Source: Actinomycetota bacterium (GTDB lineage Bacteria; Actinomycetota; Thermoleophilia; RBG-16-64-13). From it: DNA of 6,184 bases. Positions 1 to 5,636 of the stretch are shown piece by piece (within the stretch, counting starts at the first letter, position 1; every line of letters starts with the position of its first letter). The notes under the pieces are model-generated. The model saw only the letters and a list, made by a program, of their open reading frames with translations. It was not told the origin of the DNA and did no database searches. The DNA lies in the NCBI GenBank assembly GCA_003157225.1, contig PMIZ01000274.1, positions 853 to 7,036 on the forward strand, read 5' to 3'. The position numbers and the translations under genes were made by a program.

Positions 1-69
1 TCTGACACGCCCGCTATCCACGCCACCGGCAACGCTTTCGACCTTGGTCTGCACAACCGAATCCGCCAT
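1..69 (-). CDS. Start of a probable glycyl radical enzyme (partial, runs off the window)
   Basis: Only the first 23 codons are present. The ATG lies at 69-67 and the frame stays open to base 1. The peptide begins MADSVVQT and ends SGRVR. A GGAGG ribosome site sits 9 nt before the ATG, and the gene begins 25 nt after the activase stop, so it looks like the third gene of the operon. The glycyl radical enzyme assignment is inferred mainly from the dedicated activase just upstream, since activases normally adjoin their target. A weak supporting hint is the basic RVR at the window edge, because proteins of this family often begin with a short variable stretch followed by an ERVxxLRE-like helix. 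No catalytic Cys or glycyl-radical motif is in view, so the substrate class is unknown. The gene could be something else. Confidence 0.5.
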   Translation of the reverse strand, partial: MADSVVQTKVESVAGGVDSGRVR

Positions 70-78
70 GTCACGAAA

Positions 79-83
79 CCTCC
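79..83 (-). promoter_or_regulatory. Shine-Dalgarno site of the downstream partial gene
   Basis: GGAGG on the minus strand, 9 nt before the ATG at 69-67. It is the main reason for trusting that a real gene begins in the last 70 bases, and it places that start after the activase stop. Confidence 0.75.
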
Positions 84-94
84 GCGGTGTCTTG

Positions 95-1054
95 CTATCC
101 ACCCAACTGCACGTTCATCCCGTAACTGCCCAGCATTCGCCGCACGTGCTCCGCAAGCTCTTGGGCATCGGGCTCTGCTTCCAACTCGTGTGGTCTCCCG
201 AGACGCTCATACTTGATGTCGCCGTATCGGTGGTATGGAAGCAGGTCAACCTGCTGCACCGACCTCAGCTGCGCCAAGAACCTCGCAAGGTCGGCCGCGC
301 CGCTCCAAGTCACTGTGAGCCCGGGAATGATGGGGATCCGAACGATGATGGCCTTCCCCAGATCGTCCAGCTTCGCCAGGTTGGAGAGCATGAGGTCGTT
401 CGAGACCCCGGTGTTGCGAAGATGATCAGCCGGATCTAGGCCTTTCACGTCGTAGAGCAGCAGGTCCGCTTCGCGGAGAATCTGGAACTGCTCCTCGGTG
501 ACGGCGTACCCGCAGGTGTCGATTGCGACGGGGATGCAGCTAGCCTGGCACTTCTTCATGAGCGCGTACGTGAACGCAGGCTGGAACAGGGGCTCTCCCC
601 CGCCTATGGTCACGCCCCCGCCGGAGGCCAAGTAATAGCTGTCGTCCTTTCTCACCATCTCGAAGAGTTCATCGACGGTGAGATACTCCCCAAAAAAATC
701 GAGAGCCCCCACGTGGCAAGCCCCAGTACAGTCGCCGCACGAGGTGCACAACGACCGATCGATGACGGCCCTTCCGTCTGCTCCGCTCATCGTGATTGCG
801 CCCGCCTGGCACGCATCGACACAGCGGCCACAGCCATTGCAGCTGGCCGCGTCGTACTTGAGCTCCGGAAGCGCCCCCTGGCCTTCCGGGTTGCAGCACC
901 AGAGACAGCGCAGAGGGCAACCCTTCAAGAAGACCGTCGTGCGTATGCCGCAGCCGTCCACGAACGATCCGTGAATGACGTGAAAACAGAGACCACGCTC
1001 GGCCCCAGCCCCGCGGACGGCGTCCCTCCGCACGCTCTCAAGACTCCCGGGCAC
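95..1054 (-). CDS. Glycyl radical enzyme activating protein (radical SAM, two ferredoxin-type 4Fe-4S motifs)
   Basis: This 319-residue cytosolic enzyme uses S-adenosylmethionine and an iron-sulfur cluster to place a radical on a glycine of its partner enzyme. The radical-SAM motif CX3CX2C is at C46, C50 and C53, after the family signature DGxGIRTTVFLKGCP (33-47). Two CX2CX2CX3C motifs follow: C72/C75/C78/C82 and C103/C106/C109/C113. These double clusters mark the larger activases, unlike short PflA. The GGE SAM-binding motif is at 152-154, and DVK (202-204) and RIPIIPG (239-245) also fit. Oddities are Cys35 where Pro is usual (DGPGIRTT), Cys54 after the cluster (WCCNPE) and GGGE where SGGE is usual. 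The start is a GTG with AGGAG 8 nt upstream. A second in-frame GTG at 1033-1031 (codon 8) is possible. Either start leaves an N-terminal extension before the usual beginning near G21. The gene starts 2 nt after the reductase stop. The substrate of its partner cannot be read from it. Confidence 0.95.
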   Translation of the reverse strand: MPGSLESVRRDAVRGAGAERGLCFHVIHGSFVDGCGIRTTVFLKGCPLRCLWCCNPEGQGALPELKYDAASCNGCGRCVDACQAGAITMSGADGRAVIDRSLCTSCGDCTGACHVGALDFFGEYLTVDELFEMVRKDDSYYLASGGGVTIGGGEPLFQPAFTYALMKKCQASCIPVAIDTCGYAVTEEQFQILREADLLLYDVKGLDPADHLRNTGVSNDLMLSNLAKLDDLGKAIIVRIPIIPGLTVTWSGAADLARFLAQLRSVQQVDLLPYHRYGDIKYERLGRPHELEAEPDAQELAEHVRRMLGSYGMNVQLGG

Positions 1055-1056
1055 GG

Positions 1057-2103
1057 TCAGATCTCCTGGTACATACCCAGTACGTGATGGCGAGCATAGT
1101 CGCCCGCTTTCGCGTCGAATGTGTAGTAGGGGTAGTCCATCGGGGGCCTGCTCAGCAGATCAAGCCTCGCCTCCTCCTCTGACGTCAACTGCCACCCTGT
1201 GGCCGCCAGATTCTCCTTGATCTGCTCTACGTTCCTCATCCCCACGATCGCAGACGCAACTCCCGGTTTCTTGAGCACCCAGTTGATCGCGGCCTGCGAG
1301 ATGGTCGCGTTGTGGTTCTCGGCTATTACTGCGAGTTCTTCCACGATGTCGAACAGGCGCTCTGGGTCCACCGGCCAGAAGTCGTTCTTCATCTCGTTGA
1401 ATCGCGTCCCCGACGGGTGGGGTAGTCCCCGCCGGTATCTGCCACCAAGGTAACCGCCGTGCAACGGGCTCCAGGCCAGAACCGACACCCCCTGGTCCTG
1501 GCAGGCGGGCAGCACCTCGTACTCGACCATTCTCGAGACCAGGGAATATCGGACTTCATGGGTCGAGAATCTTTCCCAACCGTTCCTCTCCGATATGGAG
1601 AGACCCTTCGTCACCTGCCACGCGGGAAAATTCGAACAGCCGATGTGGCGGACCTTCCCCTCGCGCACGAGGTCATCGAGTGCGCGCAGTGCAGTCTCGA
1701 GCGGCGTTAGCGGGTCGAACTCATGTATCTGGTATAAGTCGATGTAGTCGGTCTTCAGCCGCCTGAGGCTTGCGTGGCAGCCCTCGATGATATTCTTGCG
1801 CGACAAGCCGCCTTCGATGGGACCGGGCTTTCTGCCTGGATGGATCTTGGTTATCACGATCGCCTCGTCGCGCCGGCGGCCAAGCGCTGTCCCCAAGACC
1901 TCTTCGGACATCCCATCCGAGTACCTCTGGGCAGTATTGAAGAAATTGACGCCTGCGTCCAGCACCGTCCCGACGATGTAGTCAGCGTCCTTCTGGGTGA
2001 TATGGCCCGTCCTCCCGTACAGCCCCACCGCCCCAAACTGCGCTGTACCGAGGCACACTTCCGAGACTCGCAGCCCCGTCCTACCCAACAACTGGTATCG
2101 CAT
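1057..2103 (-). CDS. Aldo/keto reductase family protein
   Basis: A 348-residue NAD(P)H-dependent carbonyl reductase or alcohol dehydrogenase of the (beta/alpha)8 aldo/keto reductase fold, expected in the cytosol. The full-length family pattern is visible: LGRTGLRVSEVCLGT near the N-terminus, catalytic Tyr61, Lys86 (VITK) and His127 (YQIH), GCSN at 155-158, WSPL at 211-214, and the cofactor-binding IVGMRN at 286-291. The position of the fourth catalytic residue, normally Asp in a FFDTA motif, is Asn56 (FFNTA, codon AAT). Spacing to Tyr61 is the normal five residues, so this is a real substitution rather than an alignment slip. The ATG is the first possible start because an in-frame TGA lies three codons before it. 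GAGG is 4 nt upstream and GGGAGGG 11 nt upstream. It is the first gene of the operon with the activase. It may reduce an aldehyde made by the glycyl radical enzyme or prepare that enzyme's substrate, but direction and substrate are inference. Confidence 0.93.
   Translation of the reverse strand: MRYQLLGRTGLRVSEVCLGTAQFGAVGLYGRTGHITQKDADYIVGTVLDAGVNFFNTAQRYSDGMSEEVLGTALGRRRDEAIVITKIHPGRKPGPIEGGLSRKNIIEGCHASLRRLKTDYIDLYQIHEFDPLTPLETALRALDDLVREGKVRHIGCSNFPAWQVTKGLSISERNGWERFSTHEVRYSLVSRMVEYEVLPACQDQGVSVLAWSPLHGGYLGGRYRRGLPHPSGTRFNEMKNDFWPVDPERLFDIVEELAVIAENHNATISQAAINWVLKKPGVASAIVGMRNVEQIKENLAATGWQLTSEEEARLDLLSRPPMDYPYYTFDAKAGDYARHHVLGMYQEI
1063..1067 (-). promoter_or_regulatory. Shine-Dalgarno site of the activase, inside the reductase gene
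   Basis: AGGAG on the minus strand lies 8 nt before the GTG at 1054-1052 and inside the last codons of the aldo/keto reductase. It favours this GTG over the in-frame GTG at 1033-1031 and suggests translational coupling of the two genes. Confidence 0.65.
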
Positions 2104-2305
2104 TAGGCCTCATTCCCTCCCAGTCTCCGCCTCTGGAACACCCGGACCCCGCGCCATGCTCGTTGGAAACCGCCCCCTCTCCCGACCGAGCACCGCCCTT
2201 CTAGCTGCCAGGCCACACGACGCAGTCCCATTGAAACCTCAGCCGATAGCGCGCCCGGTCTCGCCAAGGCGACAACGTTGACCTGACTCCACAAGAGTAG
2301 TAAGT
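2104..2305 (-). other. Long untranslated leader of the reductase-activase operon
   Basis: If transcription starts about 7 nt after the -10 box, near 2305, the leader is about 200 nt. I see no gene in it. It contains the 8-nt palindrome CAACGTTG (2273-2280) and, right next to it, the short inverted repeat TCGCC-AA-GGCGA (2261-2272). No riboswitch family or U-tailed terminator is recognisable. A second promoter closer to the ATG would shorten the leader, but I see no good -10/-35 pair there. Confidence 0.4.
2273..2280. promoter_or_regulatory. Palindrome CAACGTTG, possible operator half-site pair
   Basis: A perfect 8-nt palindrome about 25-32 nt past the predicted transcription start. With G at 2271 and C at 2282 it extends to 10 matched positions of 12. 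TetR-type proteins bind palindromes, but a site this short occurs often by chance, so the role is speculative. Confidence 0.2.
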
Positions 2306-2323
2306 AGTACGATAGTAGAGTAG
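2296..2323. repeat. AGTAG repeat cluster over the operon promoter
   Basis: Read on the plus strand, AGTAG occurs at 2296, 2303, 2314 and 2319, four copies in 28 bases, with further partial copies between. The A+T-rich tract contrasts with the GC-rich surroundings. It covers the -10 box, the 3' end of the promoter spacer and the predicted start of transcription, where a repressor would block RNA polymerase. Binding by the neighbouring MerR-TetR regulator is an inference. Confidence 0.5.
2308..2315 (+). promoter_or_regulatory. TACGATAG motif, copy 1 (reductase promoter)
   Basis: TACGATAG at the -10 box of the reductase operon matches exactly the 8-mer at 3373-3380 before the regulator gene, in the same orientation. 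The match continues on the 3' side as TACGATAGNANAGT. It may be a shared operator. One 8-mer match between two regions of this size is expected by chance, so the shared position at both promoters carries most of the weight. Confidence 0.3.
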
Positions 2324-2341
2324 ATGGTGCGGCTTTGTCAA
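2312..2341 (-). promoter_or_regulatory. Sigma-70-type promoter of the reductase-activase operon
   Basis: On the minus strand TTGACA (2341-2336, perfect -35) is followed after 18 nt by TACTAT (2317-2312, four of six to TATAAT). It lies 39 nt after the regulator stop and about 200 nt before the reductase ATG, facing the operon. It is the strongest promoter-like sequence I found in the window. Confidence 0.6.
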
Positions 2342-2380
2342 GCGCCTCAACTCGGCGACGGAATCTGACTTCGGGGTCTC

Positions 2381-3337
2381 CTACTGTTCTAGAGCGTCCA
2401 GAAGCAGTTCGTCGGTAGGTAGCCACGTGGGCGTCTTGGCCAGCCGCTCTATAATATCCACGTATGTCGACATCTGCCGCGCCGCGTCGGTCCCTCTCGA
2501 GTACATGGTCGTGACGCCCAACAGCACGGCCGCGGCCGCTCGGAGTACGTCTTCGAGCGAGTAGTCTGTGTCCCAAGATGCCCGCATGATGATGCTCTCG
2601 ATCGCGCCGCTCACAGCGAACGACACTAGTTCGTCGGCCACTGGGATCGAGACGCCGTTGTCGAGTCGCCGGCGGGCCAGGTCCTCAGTAGTCGTGCTGT
2701 TCATCTCCTTTATGGTCGCTTTCGCCATGTCAGTCATTTCGCTGTCTTCGCGCATGGCCTCCGACCGGATCAATGCGATGGCGTCTCGGCTCACCGACTT
2801 CATACCGAAATAGAAGCTGCTGACCTGAGCCAGTTCTCGCGCGATGGGGTCGCGCTCTTGAGCCCTGGCCGCCTCCGCCACAGTTCGCATCCAGTGGACA
2901 AAAGCACCGAAAACCTCCGCGAACACTTCCTGTTTGGATGGGAAGTAGCGGTAGAAGACGGGCGTGGAGATCCCAACCTCCACAACAATGTCATCTACGC
3001 GTGTTGCGTGGTAGCCCCTCGCGACGAAGAGCCGTGCGGCTGCGATCAGGATCGACCTGCGAACTTGCGCCGCCCGCTCGGCCGAAAGATCGTCAGCCGT
3101 CGCATTGCCAGCGCTCACCCTGGACGACACACGCGACTTGATCTCTTCGAGCGAAAGGCCCTCGGCTCTCAGTCGCGTGATCTCAGCGAGCAGCCCCAGA
3201 TGGACTTCTGAGTAAATCGCTCGAGTCGGCGCCAGCTTCCGGGCCATTGGCAAGAGACCCTCGCGCACGTAGAAGTAGATGGTGCTCCGCGGCACCCGCG
3301 AGGCCTTCTCCAGCTCAGTGATTGTTAGCTGTTGCAC
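2381..3337 (-). CDS. MerR-TetR fusion transcriptional regulator
   Basis: A 318-residue protein with two DNA-binding domains. Residues 1-75 are a MerR-type winged helix: LTITELEKASRVPRSTIYFYVREGLLP, then IYSEVHLGLLAEITRLRAEGLSLEEIK. Residues 92-138 are a TetR helix-turn-helix: ILIAAARLFVARGYHATRVDDIVVEVGIS followed by FYRYFPSKQEVF. The remaining roughly 180 residues are helical, as expected of a TetR ligand and dimer domain. MerR effector residues such as metal-binding cysteines are absent; there is no Cys at all. Free-standing TetR proteins are about 190-220 residues, so the extra length is the MerR part. The start is GTG with GGAGG 7 nt upstream, and the MerR domain begins within a few residues of it. 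The gene lies upstream of the reductase operon and downstream of the importer operon, all on one strand, so it could control either and itself. The ligand is unknown. Confidence 0.9.
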   Translation of the reverse strand: MQQLTITELEKASRVPRSTIYFYVREGLLPMARKLAPTRAIYSEVHLGLLAEITRLRAEGLSLEEIKSRVSSRVSAGNATADDLSAERAAQVRRSILIAAARLFVARGYHATRVDDIVVEVGISTPVFYRYFPSKQEVFAEVFGAFVHWMRTVAEAARAQERDPIARELAQVSSFYFGMKSVSRDAIALIRSEAMREDSEMTDMAKATIKEMNSTTTEDLARRRLDNGVSIPVADELVSFAVSGAIESIIMRASWDTDYSLEDVLRAAAAVLLGVTTMYSRGTDAARQMSTYVDIIERLAKTPTWLPTDELLLDALEQ

Positions 3338-3344
3338 GGGACTT

Positions 3345-3349
3345 CCTCC
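3345..3349 (-). promoter_or_regulatory. Shine-Dalgarno site deciding the GTG start of the regulator
   Basis: GGAGG on the minus strand, 7 nt before the GTG at 3337-3335. Both strength and spacing are near ideal and fix the start of the MerR domain. Confidence 0.8.
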
Positions 3350-3372
3350 ACTATGGGCCTCCGCTTACTGGT

Positions 3373-3380
3373 TACGATAG
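3373..3380 (+). promoter_or_regulatory. TACGATAG motif, copy 2 (regulator promoter)
   Basis: Exact copy of the 8-mer at 2308-2315, located about 36 nt before the regulator GTG and covering its candidate -10 box. If it is an operator it would give autoregulation. Confidence is limited by the short length. Confidence 0.3.
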
Positions 3381-3403
3381 CAAAGTGTGCGCCCCGGTTC
3401 GAA
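3374..3403 (-). promoter_or_regulatory. Weak extended -10 promoter candidate for the regulator
   Basis: On the minus strand TGCTATCGT resembles an extended -10 (TGN followed by TATCGT, 3379-3374). The hexamer 18 nt upstream, TTCGAA (3403-3398), matches the -35 consensus at only three of six positions. The resulting leader would be about 30 nt and includes the GGAGG site. Position is good, sequence match is poor. Confidence 0.3.
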
Positions 3404-3485
3404 GGAATTGGGGGCAAGCGCGGAACCACGGAATCCCACGTGACAGCCTGCCTGGCCGACCTGGTACCCCTTCAAGTCCCTTTGC

Positions 3486-3503
3486 GCGCGCCGAAGGCGA
3501 CGC
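3486..3503. repeat. GC-rich stem-loop in the importer-regulator gap
   Basis: The arms GCG+CGCC and GGCG+CGC pair over seven base pairs with one unpaired A (3500) and a GAA loop (plus strand). No T-run follows on either strand, so it is not an intrinsic terminator. It could stabilise the 3' end of the importer message, or mean nothing. Confidence 0.3.
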
Positions 3504-3652
3504 ACCCAGCCGAAGACCCAGCCCCAAGCAGACGACACAGACGAGATGACCCCTCGTGAAGCACTGAGACTCGCAGGAGGCGCCGATGCGCATAGCATAA
3601 TAGGATCGTAGCGGCCGTTTTTGCGCCCATCGCCTCTTGTTAAGGAAGTGCC

Positions 3653-4651
3653 TCACCTCTTGGCCCTGATGCACGCCACCAAGTGGTCGTTACCGACATC
3701 GCGCAGTACTTGATCGGTCTTCGCACACTCCGGCAGAGCACGCGGGCACCGGGGATGGAAGTGGCATCCGCTCGGTCGATGGAGAAGACTCGGCGTTTCC
3801 CCTTGAAGCACCATTGGAATCCGCTGTCGTTCGGCCACCGGGTCAGCGGTTGGAACCGCTGAGAGCAAGGCTTGGGTGTAGGGGTGCACTGGGTTGTCGA
3901 AGATCTCGTCTGTGTCGCCGATCTCGACGATGCGCCCCGTGTACATGACCGCGACCCGAGTGCTCAGATGATGGACCAACCATAGGTCGTGGGAGATGAA
4001 CAGATAGGTGAGGCCGGCGATTCTCTCCTGCAGCTCCTTCAGCAGGTTGATGATCTGCGCCTGGATGGAGACGTCAAGCGCAGATACGGGTTCGTCGCAA
4101 ACGATGAGCGAAGGATCTCCAGCAAGCGAACGGGCGATGGCCACCCGCTGACGCTGCCCACCCGATAACTCGTGGGGATAGCGTTCCATGAGGCCAGGGT
4201 CGAGCCCTACCATTTCGAAGAGCTCGGCCACGCGGCCTCGACATTCATTCCGGCCACGCCTCAGGTGATGAACGGTCAGCGGCTCTGTCACGATCTTGCC
4301 TATGCTCTGCCGCGGGTCGAGCGAGCTGGCTGGGTCTTGAAGCACGATGGCAGTGTGGCGTCGATAGGGGCGCAGTTGAGATTCTGAGAGGCTGGCAATG
4401 TCTTGGCCGTCGAGCAGGATCGAACCAGCCGTCGGCCTGTACAACCGCATGACACAGCGGCCCACCGTGGTCTTGCCGCATCCGCTCTCCCCAACCAAGC
4501 CGAGCGTCTCCCCTCTACGAATGGCGAAGCTCACTCCATCAACGGCCTTGATGTCGGCGACCTTGCGGCGCAACAGCCCCTTGGTGACCGCGAAGAACAT
4601 CTTCAGGTCTTCGACCTGAAGTGCGCAACCGTCAACCGACGTCGGCGCCAT
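3653..4651 (-). CDS. Peptide/nickel-type ABC importer ATP-binding protein, DppF/OppF-like
   Basis: A 332-residue ATPase on the inner face of the membrane that powers substrate import with the DppD-like partner. In order: Walker A GESGCGKT (54-61), Q-loop Gln105 (LQDP), signature LSGGQRQRV (162-170), Walker B with Asp186 and Glu187 ([10 protein letters not shown]), and switch His221. The C-terminal oligopeptide-transporter extension carries [12 protein letters not shown] (256-267) and four cysteines, C296-x5-C302-x6-C309 and C327, the pattern seen again in the partner ATPase. All ATP-handling residues are present, so it should be active. Length is normal for the family. The ATG start overlaps the end of the partner gene by 20 nt, with GAGG 3 nt and AAGGG 9 nt upstream, so the two are probably translated together. 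Substrate (peptide, nickel, sugar or other) cannot be decided from the ATPase. It is the last gene of the importer operon in this window. Confidence 0.95.
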   Translation of the reverse strand: MAPTSVDGCALQVEDLKMFFAVTKGLLRRKVADIKAVDGVSFAIRRGETLGLVGESGCGKTTVGRCVMRLYRPTAGSILLDGQDIASLSESQLRPYRRHTAIVLQDPASSLDPRQSIGKIVTEPLTVHHLRRGRNECRGRVAELFEMVGLDPGLMERYPHELSGGQRQRVAIARSLAGDPSLIVCDEPVSALDVSIQAQIINLLKELQERIAGLTYLFISHDLWLVHHLSTRVAVMYTGRIVEIGDTDEIFDNPVHPYTQALLSAVPTADPVAERQRIPMVLQGETPSLLHRPSGCHFHPRCPRALPECAKTDQVLRDVGNDHLVACIRAKR

Positions 4652-5636
4652 AGTCCTCGTCCCTTCTGGCCAGGTGACAGGCTACGTAGTGACCGGGTTC
4701 CACCTGCTCTAGCGCGGGGTAAGCCTCTTGCCCGCATATGGGCTCCCTAAGCCGACAGCGCGGCATGAAGCTGCAGGTCGGAGGCAGATTGGGCAGGTCG
4801 GGCGCGCTACCTGCAATGGGCGCAAGTCTCTGCCCCCTTGCGCTTCGGCTAGGCACGCACCGCAGCAAATCCATGGTGTAGCAGTGCCGGGGGTTGAGAA
4901 GCACTTGATCCACGCTCCCATGCTCAACGATTCGGCCCGCGTACATCACATACACCCGTTGGGCATATCGGGCCACTACTCCCAGGTTGTGGGTGACGAG
5001 AACAAGAGCCGTGCCCGAGCCTCGGACCATATCGCGTAGGAGCTCCAGCAGCTGCAGCTGGGTTGTCGCGTCCAACGCCGTGGTGGCCTCATCAGCAATG
5101 ACCAGGCGCGGGTTGCAGGAGATGGCCATCGCAGCCATGACCCGCTGCCGCATGCCCCCGCTGAACTGATGAGGGTAGTCGTTTATCCGCCCTATCGCAT
5201 CCGGTACCCCCACCATGTTGAGCAACTCAATGCTTCGCTTGAGGGCGGCCTGATTCCCCATATGCAGATGCAGAACCAGCATCTCCCGGAGTTGATACCC
5301 GATTGTGAGAACAGGATTCAGCGACGTCATCGGCTCCTGGAAGATTATCGAGATCTTGCCCCCCCGCACCGACCGCACCTCCGGCGCGTTGGCCTCGTAC
5401 TGCAACAGGTCACGGCCTTCGAAGATCGCCTTGCCCCCGACAACGAACCCCGGCGGGCTCGCGATAAGCCGCAGCACAGAGAGCTGGCTGACCGTTTTGC
5501 CGGAGCCGCTCTCTCCTACAAGTCCAACTATCTCTCCCTCGTTGATCTCATAGGAGACGCCATTCACGGCCTTCACTGCGCCGCGCTCGGTTCTGAACTC
5601 GGTTCTCAGGTCTTCAACCTCGAGTAGGTGCTCCAC
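4632..5636 (-). CDS. Peptide/nickel-type ABC importer ATP-binding protein, DppD/OppD-like
   Basis: A 334-residue cytoplasmic ATPase and partner of the following gene. In order: Walker A GESGSGKT (41-48), Q-loop Gln100 (FQEPMTSLNP), signature FSGGMRQRV (158-166), Walker B with Asp182 and Glu183, D-loop TALD (186-189) and switch His216. Residue 184 is Ala where Pro is usual (ADEPTTALD). The FQEPMTSLNP and FSGGMRQRV forms are typical of the DppD/OppD branch rather than DppF. The C-terminal extension has C288-x5-C294-x6-C301 and C320. A structurally characterised mycobacterial DppD binds a 4Fe-4S cluster in this extension, so the same is possible here. The start is GTG, sharing one base with the permease stop (TAGTG), with AGGGG 7 nt upstream. 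The 20-nt overlap with the next gene indicates coupled translation. Confidence 0.95.
   Translation of the reverse strand: MEHLLEVEDLRTEFRTERGAVKAVNGVSYEINEGEIVGLVGESGSGKTVSQLSVLRLIASPPGFVVGGKAIFEGRDLLQYEANAPEVRSVRGGKISIIFQEPMTSLNPVLTIGYQLREMLVLHLHMGNQAALKRSIELLNMVGVPDAIGRINDYPHQFSGGMRQRVMAAMAISCNPRLVIADEATTALDATTQLQLLELLRDMVRGSGTALVLVTHNLGVVARYAQRVYVMYAGRIVEHGSVDQVLLNPRHCYTMDLLRCVPSRSARGQRLAPIAGSAPDLPNLPPTCSFMPRCRLREPICGQEAYPALEQVEPGHYVACHLARRDEDYGADVG

Larger units (their letters stand above)
3338..3652. other. 315-nt gap between the importer operon and the regulator
   Basis: I see no convincing gene. Open frames here begin inside the importer gene or have low-complexity translations without a supporting ribosome site. 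There is no hairpin with a U-run after the last importer gene, so termination there, if any, is not of the simple intrinsic type. The gap contains the palindromes ATGCGCAT (3586-3593) and CACGTG (3437-3442), a GC-rich hairpin at 3486-3503, an isolated TATTAT on the minus strand at 3602-3597 without a -35 box, and a weak promoter candidate close to the regulator. Confidence 0.6.

Noticed and set aside
44..1087. Plus-strand open frames opposite the activase (44-439, 213-425, 678-974, 713-1087)
   Set aside because: They lie antisense to a gene with full radical-SAM and ferredoxin motifs. Their translations show no family pattern, as expected of shadow frames in GC-rich DNA.
2296..2323. AGTAG repeats as a CRISPR array or mobile-element end
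   Set aside because: Units are five bases with irregular spacing of 5-11 bases and no spacers. No transposase or target duplication is nearby.
2103..2576. Minus-strand 157-residue frame spanning the regulator 3' end and the gap
   Set aside because: It overlaps the regulator in another frame, runs through the predicted promoter, is Arg/Gly-rich and has no recognisable domain. Its stop coincides with the reductase start region only by chance.
3597..3602. TATTAT on the minus strand as a promoter for the regulator
   Set aside because: It matches TATAAT at five of six positions, but no -35-like hexamer is found at 16-18 nt and there is no extended -10 TG. It would also leave a leader of over 250 nt.
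3609..3623. CGGCCG followed by TTTTT on the plus strand as an intrinsic terminator
   Set aside because: The self-complementary hexamer cannot form a stem with a loop, and no plus-strand gene leads into it.
3583..3632. Imperfect inverted repeat (GGCGATGGGCGC versus GCGCATCGGCG) after the importer operon as a terminator
   Set aside because: Pairing is interrupted by a two-base bulge, the loop is about 30 nt and no U-run follows.
3372..3674. Minus-strand 100-residue frame in the importer-regulator gap
   Set aside because: It starts inside the last importer gene, has a low-complexity translation without a family pattern and lacks a clear ribosome site.
4403..5627. Plus-strand frames opposite the two ATPases (4403-4750, 4728-5039, 5169-5627)
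   Set aside because: They are antisense to ATPases with all Walker, signature and switch motifs intact, and have no homology pattern of their own.
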